A stretch of 64,000 nt of DNA from Candidatus Latescibacterota bacterium. Lineage in GTDB: Bacteria > JAAXHH01. The notes under the pieces were generated by a model. It was not told where the DNA came from. It was given only the letters and a program-made list of their open reading frames with translations, and did no database searches. The translations under genes were made by a program, and so were the position numbers. Positions 24,695 through 33,231 of this stretch are shown here, in pieces. The DNA lies in NCBI GenBank assembly GCA_022822725.1, contig JAJEAN010000007.1, positions 2,305,045-2,369,044 on the forward strand, read 5' to 3'. Position 1 is the stretch's first letter. Every line of letters starts with the position of its first letter.

Positions 24695-24745
24695 TCCTTA
24701 CGGCAGACCATTACGGCAGGCCCTTTGGGCAGGTCCTTACGGCAA
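24694..24745. repeat. 13-bp tandem repeat filling a convergent gene gap
   Basis: Four 13-bp units start at 24694, 24707, 24720 and 24733. The first and last differ only in the final base (GTCCTTACGGCA). The array starts on the last base of the carbamoyltransferase stop codon and ends nine bases inside the PQQ dehydrogenase coding region, so it contains that gene's TAA stop and repeats it in frame 39 bases further on. Confidence 0.9.
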
Positions 24746-26764
24746 GCCCAGCACCACCAGTTCGGCCCGTTCTGACGCGCCGCCGATCGGTACGGCGATG
24801 TATTGCCTGCCACCCGTCATGTAGGTCATGGGATTGCCCGTTGCGTTGCCCGGCAGCGGGATCTCCGCGAGCAACTCGCCGTTAGCCGGATCGAAAGCCC
24901 GCAGGAACGCCTCTTCGCTCGCCGAGTCATAGGTCATGGCGTTGCCGCGGTCCGACACCTCCCGGTCCAGCACGATCCCCATCTGGGCTGCGAACAGCAG
25001 CGATTCCGTCAGCAACGGGAAGGTCCGTCGGTCCCACCCCAGGACCGGCAGATCCAGGCCTTCGAGGGCCGGGTGGTTTCGAGGTCCGCTGCCCACCGGA
25101 CTCATCCACGCGTGCTCTCCCGTGTTCAGGTCGATGGCGGTGATGCGGCCATACGGCGGCTTGATCACCGGAAGGCCGTCCATGATGGTGGGTCCGTAGG
25201 CGAACCGGCCGGTGTATGAATAAGGCGCGGTCTCGTCTTCGGATTTGTTCACGGTCATGATGGTCGGCAGGCTGTAGGACGGCACGTACAGCATACCCGT
25301 CTCCGGGTGCACGGCCGCGCCAGACCAGCTCGCGCCTCCAACGAGCCCGGGAACGGCGATCATGCCCTTCAAGGTCGGCGGTTGGAAAAGCGGCCCGTAG
25401 TCGTACTCCGCGATCGCGTCCAGGGCCGCCTGGCGCAGTTCGGGCGTGAAATCGATGAGGTCGTCTTCCGTCAAACCCTGGCGTTCGAAGGCCGCGGGTT
25501 TCGAAGGGAAGGGCTGCGTTGGCGCGGCGGTTTCGCCGGGTACCGTGGAAGGTGGCGTCTCCCGCTCCTCGATGGGCCAGACCGGCTCACCTGTGACCCG
25601 GTCGAACACGTAGGTGAATCCCTGCTTGGAGACCTGGGCGAGCGCCCGGATCTCGCGGCCGTCGACCGTGATGTCCACCAGACTCGGCGCCGCGGGCAAG
25701 TCGTAGTCCCAGATGCCGTGATGCACGGTCTGGAAGTGCCATGCCCGCTCGCCCGTTTCGGCGTTCAGGCAGACCAGGCTCTCGGCGAAGAGATTGTCGC
25801 CGAGCCGGTGGCCGCCGTAGAAGTCGTTGGTGGGCGTGCTGACCGGCAGATAGACGTATCCCAGTTCCTCGTCCGCGCTCATCCAGGTCCATACGTTCGT
25901 GCTGCCCGTGGTCTTCCAGGACTCCTCCAGCCAGGTCTCGTTGCCGAACTCGCCTTCCTGGGGAATGGTCTGAAACACCCACTTCTGTTCGCCCGTCCGA
26001 ACGTCGAACCCGCGCACGTCGCCCGGCGGCATGGCCGCGTCCGGCATCCGGAACACGGCGAAGGAGTCGAGCACCGTCGCGCCTACCACGACCACCCCGC
26101 GGACAATCACCGGGGGACTGGAAACGGCGTAGAGGCTGCGGTCGACGGGACGGCGCAGGCCCTTCGTCAGATCCACCCGGCCGTTCTCGCCGAAGTCCGC
26201 AACCGGTTCGCCCGTTCCGGCGTCCAGGGCGATGAGCCAGGCGTCACCCGTGGCATAGAGGATGCGCCGGTCGTCGCCCTCCTCCCAGTAGGCCACGCCG
26301 CGGTGGACGAAGCCCACGTTGGCCGGCGTCCCGTCTTCCCAGGTCCCCGGATCGTACGACCAGATCGTTTCACCCGTGGCCGCGTCGATGGCCGCCGCCT
26401 GGCTCAGGGCCGTGCTCGTATACAACACGCCGTCGACCATGAGCGGGGTGGCCTCGTTAACGAATACGCGCAGGGTGGAATCCGTCTCCAGGACGGCATT
26501 GTCGATGGAGTCCCAGCGCCAAGCGACCTCGAGGTCTCCCACGTTCTGCCGATCGATCTCGGCCAGGGGCGAGTACTTGGTGCTCGCGTGGTCGCCGGCA
26601 TACGCGCGCCACGCGACCTCGGAGGCGTCACCCCGGGAAGCGTCGTCGGTCTGGGTGGCGTCACCGGTCTGTGAGGCGTCACCGGCGCAGGCGGCTATCA
26701 GGCCCAGGCAAAAGACCGCAAGCATCAGTCCTGTCATTCCGGAAATCGGACGTAACTTATACAT
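24737..26764 (-). CDS. PQQ-dependent dehydrogenase, lipoprotein
   Basis: The 675-residue protein begins with a lipoprotein signal (LGLIAACAG) and a short Asp/Ala/Thr-rich tether. The rest is an eight-bladed quinoprotein propeller: NVGDLEVAWRWDS near the N-terminus, repeated GLV/GGxxxTG-type blade ends such as AIDAATGETIW, ALDAGTGEPVADF and VTGEPVWPIEER. The overall order is like membrane-bound quinoprotein glucose and alcohol dehydrogenases. Such enzymes oxidise sugars or alcohols in the periplasm with pyrroloquinoline quinone. No transmembrane N-terminal domain or cytochrome domain is fused, so electrons must pass to another carrier. The start has GGGGAG about ten bases upstream. Substrate unknown. 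Confidence 0.88.
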   Translation of the reverse strand: MYKLRPISGMTGLMLAVFCLGLIAACAGDASQTGDATQTDDASRGDASEVAWRAYAGDHASTKYSPLAEIDRQNVGDLEVAWRWDSIDNAVLETDSTLRVFVNEATPLMVDGVLYTSTALSQAAAIDAATGETIWSYDPGTWEDGTPANVGFVHRGVAYWEEGDDRRILYATGDAWLIALDAGTGEPVADFGENGRVDLTKGLRRPVDRSLYAVSSPPVIVRGVVVVGATVLDSFAVFRMPDAAMPPGDVRGFDVRTGEQKWVFQTIPQEGEFGNETWLEESWKTTGSTNVWTWMSADEELGYVYLPVSTPTNDFYGGHRLGDNLFAESLVCLNAETGERAWHFQTVHHGIWDYDLPAAPSLVDITVDGREIRALAQVSKQGFTYVFDRVTGEPVWPIEERETPPSTVPGETAAPTQPFPSKPAAFERQGLTEDDLIDFTPELRQAALDAIAEYDYGPLFQPPTLKGMIAVPGLVGGASWSGAAVHPETGMLYVPSYSLPTIMTVNKSEDETAPYSYTGRFAYGPTIMDGLPVIKPPYGRITAIDLNTGEHAWMSPVGSGPRNHPALEGLDLPVLGWDRRTFPLLTESLLFAAQMGIVLDREVSDRGNAMTYDSASEEAFLRAFDPANGELLAEIPLPGNATGNPMTYMTGGRQYIAVPIGGASERAELVVLGLP
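26625..26690. repeat. 18-bp tandem repeat in lipoprotein tether
   Basis: Units beginning GCGTCA or GCGTCG at 26625, 26640, 26658 and 26676 encode, in frame on the minus strand, the GDASQT/GDATQT/DDASRG tether directly after the lipobox Cys of the PQQ dehydrogenase. Confidence 0.8.
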
Positions 26765-26814
26765 ATGCGTTTCTCCCCGTATCGCGGGTGGAATCGGTTT
26801 TTTATTTTATTCGC

Positions 26815-26862
26815 AGCATGGCATACAGTGTAGCTTGTAGCATGGCATACAGTGCGGCATGC
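26815..26862. repeat. 24-bp tandem duplication upstream of PQQ dehydrogenase
   Basis: AGCATGGCATACAGTG occurs at 26815-26830 and again at 26839-26854 as part of a 24-bp tandem unit, 50 bp upstream of the PQQ dehydrogenase start. Confidence 0.85.
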
Positions 26863-26884
26863 GGCAGGGCGTGCTTTATAGTGT

Positions 26885-26902
26885 ATTGTACAATTGTACA
26901 AT
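26885..26902. promoter_or_regulatory. Perfect 18-bp palindrome, candidate operator
   Basis: ATTGTACAATTGTACAAT is identical to its reverse complement and consists of two overlapping TTGTACAA palindromes. It stands about 120 bp upstream of the PQQ dehydrogenase start and 50 bp after the end of the mandelate racemase family gene on the same strand. A dimeric or tetrameric repressor or activator site for the dehydrogenase gene is the simplest reading. Confidence 0.5.
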
Positions 26903-26950
26903 TGCATCGAGGCGTGCCACCGGGGCGCACCTCATCGATCACGCGACCGA

Positions 26951-28090
26951 CTAGATATAGCCCGTAGACCCATCCGGCCGGACGTAACACGTGCGCTGCC
27001 AGTGTACGACCTCGTTGTCTTTCACCGCCTCTTCATCCACGTCGATCCCGAGACCGGGCGCATCGCGAAGCGGAAGGTAGCCGCCTTCGGGCAGGTAGGG
27101 GTCGATAATGCACTGCTCCCACTCCGTACCCACGGGCAGGACGTACTCGAGGATCTTGAAATTGGGGGTGGCCGCCGCGAAGTGCACGTTGACGGCGGTG
27201 GCCAGGGGTCCCATGGGATTGTGCGGAGCCATGGTGACGTAGTGGGCCTCGGCGATCGCGGCGATCTTGCGCATCTCCAGCAGGCCGCCGCACACGCAGA
27301 CGTCCGGCTGGATGATGTCGGCACCCTGCGCGGCCATGAGCTCGAGAAACTCGAAGCGCGTGTACAACGACTCCCCCGTGGCCAGCGGGACCTGCATCTG
27401 CGACCGCAACCGGGACCAGGCGGGCAGGTGTTCCGGACGGAGCGGCTCTTCGTAGAAATAGGGATCGCAGGGCGCCAGGGCGTTGGCGAGCTGCAGCGCT
27501 CTGACCGGTTCGAAGATCCGGGCGTGCGGATCGAAGGCGAACTCCCATTCATCGGGTGTGACGGCGCGTACATCCTCGAAGAACCTCGCGGCGGCGCTGC
27601 AGACCCGGCCCCAGCGCTCGGACTCGATGTCCACCTGGTAAGGGCTCGTCTTGAACGCCGTGAACCCCCACGCTTCGTGCAGTTCGTGCGCCCGTTCGGC
27701 GACCTGCTTCGCGTTGCCGCCGATGCCGTGGTACACCCGCACCCGGTCCCTGACGGTTCCGCCCAGGAGCATGTACACCGGAAGTCCGGCCGCCTTGCCG
27801 CTGATATCCCACAGGGCATGGTCCACGGCGGACATGACGGCCAGGCCCGTCCCGCCGGGCGGGAAACGGAACTGCTGGAACAGTTTCAGCATGATGTACT
27901 CGATGCGGCGGGGGTCTTCTCCCTTGATCATCTCGAAGATGTAGTCGGCGATCGGTTCTACGGACTTGTCCGGCCCCACCGAGTAGGCCTCGCCCCATCC
28001 GTACAGCCCCTCGTCCGTCTCCACCTTGATCAGGCCCCGGGAGCGGTTTCCGAAGGTGCCGGCATACGTTTTGATGGCGGTGATTTTCAT
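26951..28090 (-). CDS. Mandelate racemase/muconate lactonizing enzyme family protein
   Basis: The 379-residue protein belongs to the enolase superfamily. The N-terminal capping domain starts MKITAIKTYAGTFGNRS and has VETDEGLYGWGEAYS. The barrel supplies FAFDPHARIFEP, YFYEEPLRPEH and PDVCVCGG as metal-ligand strands, and APHNPMGPLATA near the end carries the catalytic His expected in the mandelate racemase or galactonate dehydratase subgroups. Dehydration of a sugar acid is the likely reaction. The ATG at 28090 is chosen over one 20 codons upstream because the family starts at MKIT and GGGAG lies before it. The PQQ dehydrogenase gene downstream could make sugar acids for it, which is inference. 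Confidence 0.9.
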   Translation of the reverse strand: MKITAIKTYAGTFGNRSRGLIKVETDEGLYGWGEAYSVGPDKSVEPIADYIFEMIKGEDPRRIEYIMLKLFQQFRFPPGGTGLAVMSAVDHALWDISGKAAGLPVYMLLGGTVRDRVRVYHGIGGNAKQVAERAHELHEAWGFTAFKTSPYQVDIESERWGRVCSAAARFFEDVRAVTPDEWEFAFDPHARIFEPVRALQLANALAPCDPYFYEEPLRPEHLPAWSRLRSQMQVPLATGESLYTRFEFLELMAAQGADIIQPDVCVCGGLLEMRKIAAIAEAHYVTMAPHNPMGPLATAVNVHFAAATPNFKILEYVLPVGTEWEQCIIDPYLPEGGYLPLRDAPGLGIDVDEEAVKDNEVVHWQRTCYVRPDGSTGYI

Positions 28091-28322
28091 CTGTGAGAAC
28101 TCCCGGCGACGGAGCGCGACCGCCCGCGGCCAAGGTACATTTTCATTCAAGTATGTGTGACGAATATGTTCAGACAGGTCTCTGCAAGATAGAAGGGTGG
28201 ATTCGGGCTGTCAAGGAAGGGCAGACGGACCGAAAGCGAGCGTTCGCCAGTGAGCCAGGTATCCATCAGACGCTGCTTTTCGGTGTGGTTGACTTGGTCT
28301 GTCCAATGCGTATCTTGATTTG

Positions 28323-28856
28323 ATGGGTTACGCGATCGAACTGTTTTACGATGACGAGGCCGAACAGGCCGTTCGAAAGGTCTGGGACGGTATCGGGACG
28401 GCCCTGGGAAAACGCTCTCTGTCGGAACTCGGCGCCCGACCTCACGTTTCCCTCGCGGTCTACGGCGACGACCTGGATACGACTGGTTTCCCGGAACAGC
28501 TTCTCGAATTCGCGCGATCCATCGATCCGTTCGACTTCACGTTGAGCAGCCTGGGGACTTTCCCCGGCCAGGAACGGGTGGTGTTCCTCGCGCCCGTGGT
28601 AACCCGCCGGCTGCTGACTGTCCACGCGCGATTTCACGAAGTGTTTTCGAAGCACGATAACGTGGGCATGGGCTACTATCTGCCCGGCAACTGGGTGCCG
28701 CACTGCACGGTCGCCATCGACCTGTCTTCGGCCGAAGTGACCGCGGCCTTAGCATACTGTCGTGAAGCCTTCCAACCGATTTCGGGACGGTTCCAGGAGA
28801 TCGGCCTGGTCGAATTCCGTCCCGTGAAGGAACTGTTTACCTGCGGTTTCGGTTAG
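28323..28856 (+). CDS. 2'-5' RNA ligase family (2H phosphoesterase) protein
   Basis: The 177-residue protein shows the two HxT/S motifs of the 2H phosphoesterase superfamily: HVSLAVYGD near residue 40 and HCTVAIDLS near residue 125. These enzymes, related to LigT/ThpR, act on 2',3'-cyclic or 2'-5' phosphodiester bonds in RNA or nucleotides. Size and motif spacing fit. The ATG at 28323 directly follows an in-frame TTG; neither has a clear ribosome-binding site. murA starts 67 bp downstream on the same strand. Confidence 0.85.
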   Translation: MGYAIELFYDDEAEQAVRKVWDGIGTALGKRSLSELGARPHVSLAVYGDDLDTTGFPEQLLEFARSIDPFDFTLSSLGTFPGQERVVFLAPVVTRRLLTVHARFHEVFSKHDNVGMGYYLPGNWVPHCTVAIDLSSAEVTAALAYCREAFQPISGRFQEIGLVEFRPVKELFTCGFG

Positions 28857-28923
28857 CGTTACTATGGGCCGCAAACATGGTTGCCGATGACCCCGTTAGC
28901 ACATCGAATCTGTAAGGATCCCC

Positions 28924-30231
28924 ATGGCCAGTCTGATCGTTGAAGGAGGAAAGCCGCTGTCGGGCACGGTCGTCCCGTCCGGCAACAAGAACGCGGTCCT
29001 GCCCATCCTCTGCGCCACCCTGTTGACCGATGAGACGGTGACGATCCGGAACGTGCCGGACACCACCGACGTGAGCAAGATCGTTGGATTCCTCGAGGCG
29101 CTGGGATCCCGTATCGACTGGGACCGCGAAGCCGGCAGACTCCGGATCAACAACGCCGGCTTTCACGACGACTCGGGCGGGGTGGCTTTGCCGGAAGGTA
29201 TGCGCTCGACCCTGTTGCTCCTGCCCGGCCTGCTGCACCGTACCCGGTCCATCCGCTTCTCTGAAGCCAAGGGGTGCGCCCTGGGCGTTCGGGAAATCGA
29301 TCCGCACGTGGACGTGCTGCGTGCGCTGGGCGTGGGTCTCGTCTCCGAGGATCCGATTGAATTCGAACTGAACGGTCGTTTCAGGGGCGACCGGATCTGG
29401 CAGGACTATGTTTCAGTAACCGGGACCGAGAATTTCATCATGGCCGCGGTCCTGGGCGAGGGCAGGTCGACGCTGGTCAATGCCGCGTGCGAGCCGCACG
29501 TGCAGGACCTGTGCCATTTCCTCAACGCCCTCGGGGCGCGGATCGAAGGCATCGGGGCGAACGTGCTGCATATCCAGGGCGTGGACCGGCTTGGCGGCGG
29601 CACCGTGGACATCACGCCCGACCACCACGAGATCACGACGTTTCTGGCCGTGGGCGCCATGACGGGCGGCGAAGTGCGGGTCGAGCAGGCGATTCCCCAT
29701 CACTTCGACCTGATCAACCGCTGCTTCAGGAAACTGGGCGTAGATATTGAATATGAAGGAGATACCGCGCTGGTACGCGGGAACCAGTCCCACCGGATCG
29801 AGAACCCCTTTACCTCCAACATCCTGGCCAAGATCGAGGCCGCGCCCTGGCCCTACCTGCCGGCCGACCTCGTGCCCCTGATGATCCCCCTGGCCATCCG
29901 GGCCGAAGGGTCCATCATGTTCTGGAACAAGGTGTATGAAGGCGCCTTCTTCTGGATCTCCGAGCTGGTCAAGTTCGGTGCCCACGTGGTCATCAACGAC
30001 CCCCACCGCATTATCGTCTTCGGGGACCGTCCCCTCCAGCCCGCCACGGTGGAAGCACCCTACATCATCCGGGCGGCCGTGGCCCTGTACATGACCGCCG
30101 CCAGCATACCGGGCACCAGCGTCATCAAGGGCGCCGAGTCCATTCGCAGGGCCCATCCGAATTTCGTGGAGAACCTGCGCGCCCTGGGCGCGGAGGTGTC
30201 GTGGGACGGGTTGGACGACGAGCCCGCCTAG
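28924..30231 (+). CDS. murA: UDP-N-acetylglucosamine 1-carboxyvinyltransferase
   Basis: The 435-residue enzyme transfers enolpyruvate from phosphoenolpyruvate to UDP-N-acetylglucosamine, the first committed step of peptidoglycan synthesis. GTVVPSGNKNAVLPILCA near the N-terminus is the family's KNA motif, and EAKGCALGVREIDPH holds the catalytic Cys that fosfomycin alkylates. Internal pseudo-symmetry and VEAPYIIRAAVALYMTA near the end fit. The start has AAGGAT upstream. It is about 15 residues longer than typical MurA; no domain is added. Confidence 0.95.
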   Translation: MASLIVEGGKPLSGTVVPSGNKNAVLPILCATLLTDETVTIRNVPDTTDVSKIVGFLEALGSRIDWDREAGRLRINNAGFHDDSGGVALPEGMRSTLLLLPGLLHRTRSIRFSEAKGCALGVREIDPHVDVLRALGVGLVSEDPIEFELNGRFRGDRIWQDYVSVTGTENFIMAAVLGEGRSTLVNAACEPHVQDLCHFLNALGARIEGIGANVLHIQGVDRLGGGTVDITPDHHEITTFLAVGAMTGGEVRVEQAIPHHFDLINRCFRKLGVDIEYEGDTALVRGNQSHRIENPFTSNILAKIEAAPWPYLPADLVPLMIPLAIRAEGSIMFWNKVYEGAFFWISELVKFGAHVVINDPHRIIVFGDRPLQPATVEAPYIIRAAVALYMTAASIPGTSVIKGAESIRRAHPNFVENLRALGAEVSWDGLDDEPA

Positions 30232-32027
30232 CCGATCACCCGTATCGGGATGAGGGGTTTTGAGGCGTCGATCTCGAAGTCCAGCCTGACTTCCTGGTCT
30301 CCGTGGGAGAAGGTCATTTTGCCCGTGCCCATCGGAGCGTCCACCCCGGGCGCTTCGTAGAACGGGTAGGCGTCGTAGTCGATGGCCTCGCCATCCACGT
30401 TGTGCACGCCATCGTAGTACATTTCCAGCCGATTACCGTCCAGTGTATCGACGGCGACGCGGTCGCTCCCCGGCCATCCGGACAGGTCGGGCTCTGAGGC
30501 CGCGCGGCGGGCGCAGAATGACTCGAAGGATTCCTCGTCGCCGGCCTCCCGGGCTTCCAGGATCAGTCCGCCGTGCAGGTCAGGGATCCTGAGCAGCCAG
30601 CCGTCGATCTGGTCGGGATTCGCCGCCAGGTGGCGCATGGAGCCTTCTTCCCTGATCTCCGACCATCCGTAGGGACCGATGGGATAGAGGGCGACGTACG
30701 CGCCGGTTCCCGTGTCGCCCATGATCCAGCCGTCCCGCTCCACCCAGGCGATCGTGCGGGGCAGGAACATGTTGATGAAGGGCGCCTCGTCGTCCGGTGG
30801 GATCTTGTACAGGACGATGACGGTACCCTCGTGCTGCATCATCCTTTCGTAGGGCGATGCGCCGAAGAGCCGGTCGGGCCATTGCAGGTAGGGCTTGTCG
30901 GACCCGATCTGCCGCCTGATCTGCTGCGGATAGCCCACGAGAAACGCGCTGAAGCGTTCCGGGCTTCGGTAGGGATGGTTGCAGCAGATCTTCGCCTGCT
31001 GGTTCTCTCCCCGCCACGTCAGGTCCCACGAAATCAGGTCGATGGGGCCGGCACCCGGTCCGGGCAGACCAAGCTGCGACGATCCCAGGGCGAAAGACGG
31101 GCTCATGTACGTGTACTTCCGGACCGGCCGGGCCTCGTGCTCCACGCGGCGGTAGATCGTCCGGGGCGCTTTGGTCTTCTTCACGACGTGGGCCCTGGCA
31201 CGGTCAACGGCCATCTCCGCGAAGAGAGCCGGGGGCCGGTAGGCGGCCGTGGCCGGCGGGATGCAGAAGCCGTGGACGTGGTGCTTCGGCTCGAATTCCT
31301 CATCGCCGAAGTAGAGGTACTGCAGCGCGGAGATCGCCCCGGATTTCCTCCAGGTGTTTTCCCGGTATCCTTCGCGGCTGTGTCCGCCCGCCCAGGATCC
31401 GTAGTAATACTCCAGGGCCATGTCCGCCACGTACAGGGAAAGCACCTGTTCGACCTGGTGGCGCAGGTGGGGATCGGCCGCGTGGTCCGCGAGCGTGATC
31501 ATGGGCACCATGTGCTCCACGTGGTACTGGGGAGAATCGTATTCGTGATGGCCGTTGACGGCCGTTCGCTCGATCATGCCCAGGATCCAGCGCGTGGCCT
31601 CGGCCCGGTTGGCTTCCGCGGACAGGCCGTTCCACATGCGTTTCGCGTCCGGCCACCGTTCCGCCGCCAGCAGGTTGCCCACGTAGAACATGAGCCAGTG
31701 GTTCTCCGTGTTGCCGCGCTCGAGGACGCCGTCCATCATGAAATCCCGGATGATTCCGAGCGCTTCCTCCGGCAACCGATCGGGCCACCGGGCGATGAGC
31801 GCGCCGCAGGGGTACACGTGGAAAGGCCCGCCTGCCGGGCGCCCGCCCCAACCATCCGTCTGATCCGAAAGGGACTTCCGTACGATTTCGACGACCTTCT
31901 CGTCTTCCATGCCGGTCGCCAGGTGCGCGTTCAGGTCCCAGAGACCTCCACCGTCCCGTTTGGACCAGTGCCGGACTACCTGGTCTGCTCGTGCGCTGAC
32001 TTGCTGACTATACGTTTCCTGGTGCAT
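30228..32027 (-). CDS. Heparinase II/III-like or alginate-lyase-like protein
   Basis: From the ATG at 32027 the protein has 599 residues. The first half is alpha-helical, with NTENHWLMFYVGNLLAAERW and HHEYDSPQYHVEHM-type segments rich in His, Tyr and Asn as in (alpha/alpha)-toroid polysaccharide lyases. The second half is beta-rich. Similarity to heparinase II/III or related uncultured-bacterium proteins is by layout, so the family is uncertain. There is no signal peptide. The upstream open frame continues far past this ATG but overlaps the BNR-like gene and has a different, Arg-rich composition, so it is rejected. The ATG lies two bases after the stop codon of the BNR-like gene, so the two are translationally coupled. 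The 3' end overlaps the murA stop codon by four bases on the opposite strand. Confidence 0.6.
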   Translation of the reverse strand: MHQETYSQQVSARADQVVRHWSKRDGGGLWDLNAHLATGMEDEKVVEIVRKSLSDQTDGWGGRPAGGPFHVYPCGALIARWPDRLPEEALGIIRDFMMDGVLERGNTENHWLMFYVGNLLAAERWPDAKRMWNGLSAEANRAEATRWILGMIERTAVNGHHEYDSPQYHVEHMVPMITLADHAADPHLRHQVEQVLSLYVADMALEYYYGSWAGGHSREGYRENTWRKSGAISALQYLYFGDEEFEPKHHVHGFCIPPATAAYRPPALFAEMAVDRARAHVVKKTKAPRTIYRRVEHEARPVRKYTYMSPSFALGSSQLGLPGPGAGPIDLISWDLTWRGENQQAKICCNHPYRSPERFSAFLVGYPQQIRRQIGSDKPYLQWPDRLFGASPYERMMQHEGTVIVLYKIPPDDEAPFINMFLPRTIAWVERDGWIMGDTGTGAYVALYPIGPYGWSEIREEGSMRHLAANPDQIDGWLLRIPDLHGGLILEAREAGDEESFESFCARRAASEPDLSGWPGSDRVAVDTLDGNRLEMYYDGVHNVDGEAIDYDAYPFYEAPGVDAPMGTGKMTFSHGDQEVRLDFEIDASKPLIPIRVIG

Positions 32028-32029
32028 GT

Positions 32030-32986
32030 TCAATCCGTTTCCGGTGGTAGAATGGCGCGAACGTTTGCGAAGCCCGGGACATGCTGCCACGTGCGGCCCC
32101 GGTCTTCCGTGTACCAAAGCCCGCCCGGCGTGGCGCCGGCCAGCCAGGTCGACGTCGAACCGGGATGGCATCGCACGGCCGCGCACAGGTGCCGGGGGCC
32201 GGTTCGGACCCAGTGCCCCGACCCATCGCCGATGGCCACGCCGTGTTCCGTGGCGGCAACGATATCGTCGCCGGCCAGCGTCAATTCGAAGACCGCGCCG
32301 CCGTCCGCCGAGTGACCCGCCGAATCCCAGCGTTCTCCGTCCTCGCTGCGCCAGATGCCCCGGTCGTCGGTGCCCGCCCAGAACTGCCCGTGCATACATG
32401 CCAGTGCGCGTACGGCAGTACCCGAAATACTGGTCCTCCTCCACGTCGCACCCGAGTCGTCGGCGATCAGGACGCCTCCTTCGGTGCCGATCAACCAGGT
32501 CGAGGGCTCATCGGGATGCACGAGGATGGCGTTCGTGAACCGCTCATTGACGCGGAGTGCGTCCGAGTGGTGCGTCCAGCGAACCGCGCCGGCGTCGTCG
32601 TAACGACCGGTGGCGATGCCGTAGGGGGATCCGGCCACGACGCCCGGGGATCCGTCGATGGACGCGATGGCCATGATCTCGGTGAGTGTTTCGTCGTGCA
32701 ACTGTTTCCAGCGGTCGGGCTGGCCGGACTGGTCGGGTTGACCGGACTGGCCGGACTGGCCCGGTTGGTCGGGTTGGCCGGACCGGTCGGTCTGGCCGGA
32801 CTGGCCAGTTCCGTTCGACCATTCCCACAGTCCACTGCCCCAGCTTGCGCCTGCCACCAGGCGATCCGGCTCGCGGATCAGACTCGAAATGCCGTACTCC
32901 TGGGCGCCGATGCGCGTCCAGGATCCACCGATGGTGCCGTGATAGACGCCCTTGGATCCGATGAGCCAGTGATTTTGGGGGATCAT
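32030..32986 (-). CDS. BNR/sialidase-like beta-propeller protein
   Basis: The roughly 318-residue protein has repeated short blades with SGATWRRTS, EDGERWDSAG and TEDRGRTWQHV. These are Asp-box-like motifs (SxDxGxTW) of sialidase and photosystem II assembly-type propellers. Between blades near residue 60 is a low-complexity Gln-Ser-Gly/Gln-Pro-Asp linker encoded by a 9-bp repeat. There is no signal peptide. The ATG at 32986 is used; a TTG two codons earlier is an alternative. The gene immediately precedes the heparinase-like gene on the same strand with a two-base gap, which points to a shared role, probably with a polysaccharide. Confidence 0.6.
   Translation of the reverse strand: MIPQNHWLIGSKGVYHGTIGGSWTRIGAQEYGISSLIREPDRLVAGASWGSGLWEWSNGTGQSGQTDRSGQPDQPGQSGQSGQPDQSGQPDRWKQLHDETLTEIMAIASIDGSPGVVAGSPYGIATGRYDDAGAVRWTHHSDALRVNERFTNAILVHPDEPSTWLIGTEGGVLIADDSGATWRRTSISGTAVRALACMHGQFWAGTDDRGIWRSEDGERWDSAGHSADGGAVFELTLAGDDIVAATEHGVAIGDGSGHWVRTGPRHLCAAVRCHPGSTSTWLAGATPGGLWYTEDRGRTWQHVPGFANVRAILPPETD
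32710..32808. repeat. 9-bp tandem repeat encoding a Gln-x-Gly/Asp linker
   Basis: About ten decayed copies of a 9-bp unit (CCGGACTGG and variants) encode QSG, QTD, RSG, QPD and QPG triplets in frame on the minus strand inside the BNR-like protein. Confidence 0.85.
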
Positions 32987-33014
32987 ATTCAATTGGCACT
33001 CCGAATGTAACTGT

Positions 33015-33049
33015 TTGAAATTATTGCTTTTATCGAGTGTAGTGCTACA
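33015..33049 (+). promoter_or_regulatory. Promoter-like pair with overlapping palindrome upstream of D-cysteine desulfhydrase family gene
   Basis: TTGAAA at 33015-33020 and TGTAGT at 33038-33043 are spaced by 17 bp. TGTAGTGCTACA (33038-33049) is an imperfect palindrome (TGTAG / CTACA arms) overlapping the -10 position, a common place for a repressor. The start codon is 189 bp downstream, leaving a long leader in which I see nothing else distinct. Confidence 0.35.
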
Positions 33050-33231
33050 TCATCAATTCGGCTTTCCGGCGAGAGTCTTTCCACGTGAACGGGACGATTA
33101 CAACTAAATCTCGCGGAAACATCGCCCCAAAATACATGCTGGCCATTGGGTAAACAAGCACCTTTCCCCGTAACCGGAAAGTTTAGGGTTGCGCAACAGC
33201 GCGCAAGGGATCCAGATTCCAGAAACACACA

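Noticed and set aside
32028-32444. N-terminal extension of the heparinase-like frame
   Set aside because: It overlaps the BNR-like gene in another frame, is Arg/Gly-rich, and the ATG at 32027 fits the junction better.
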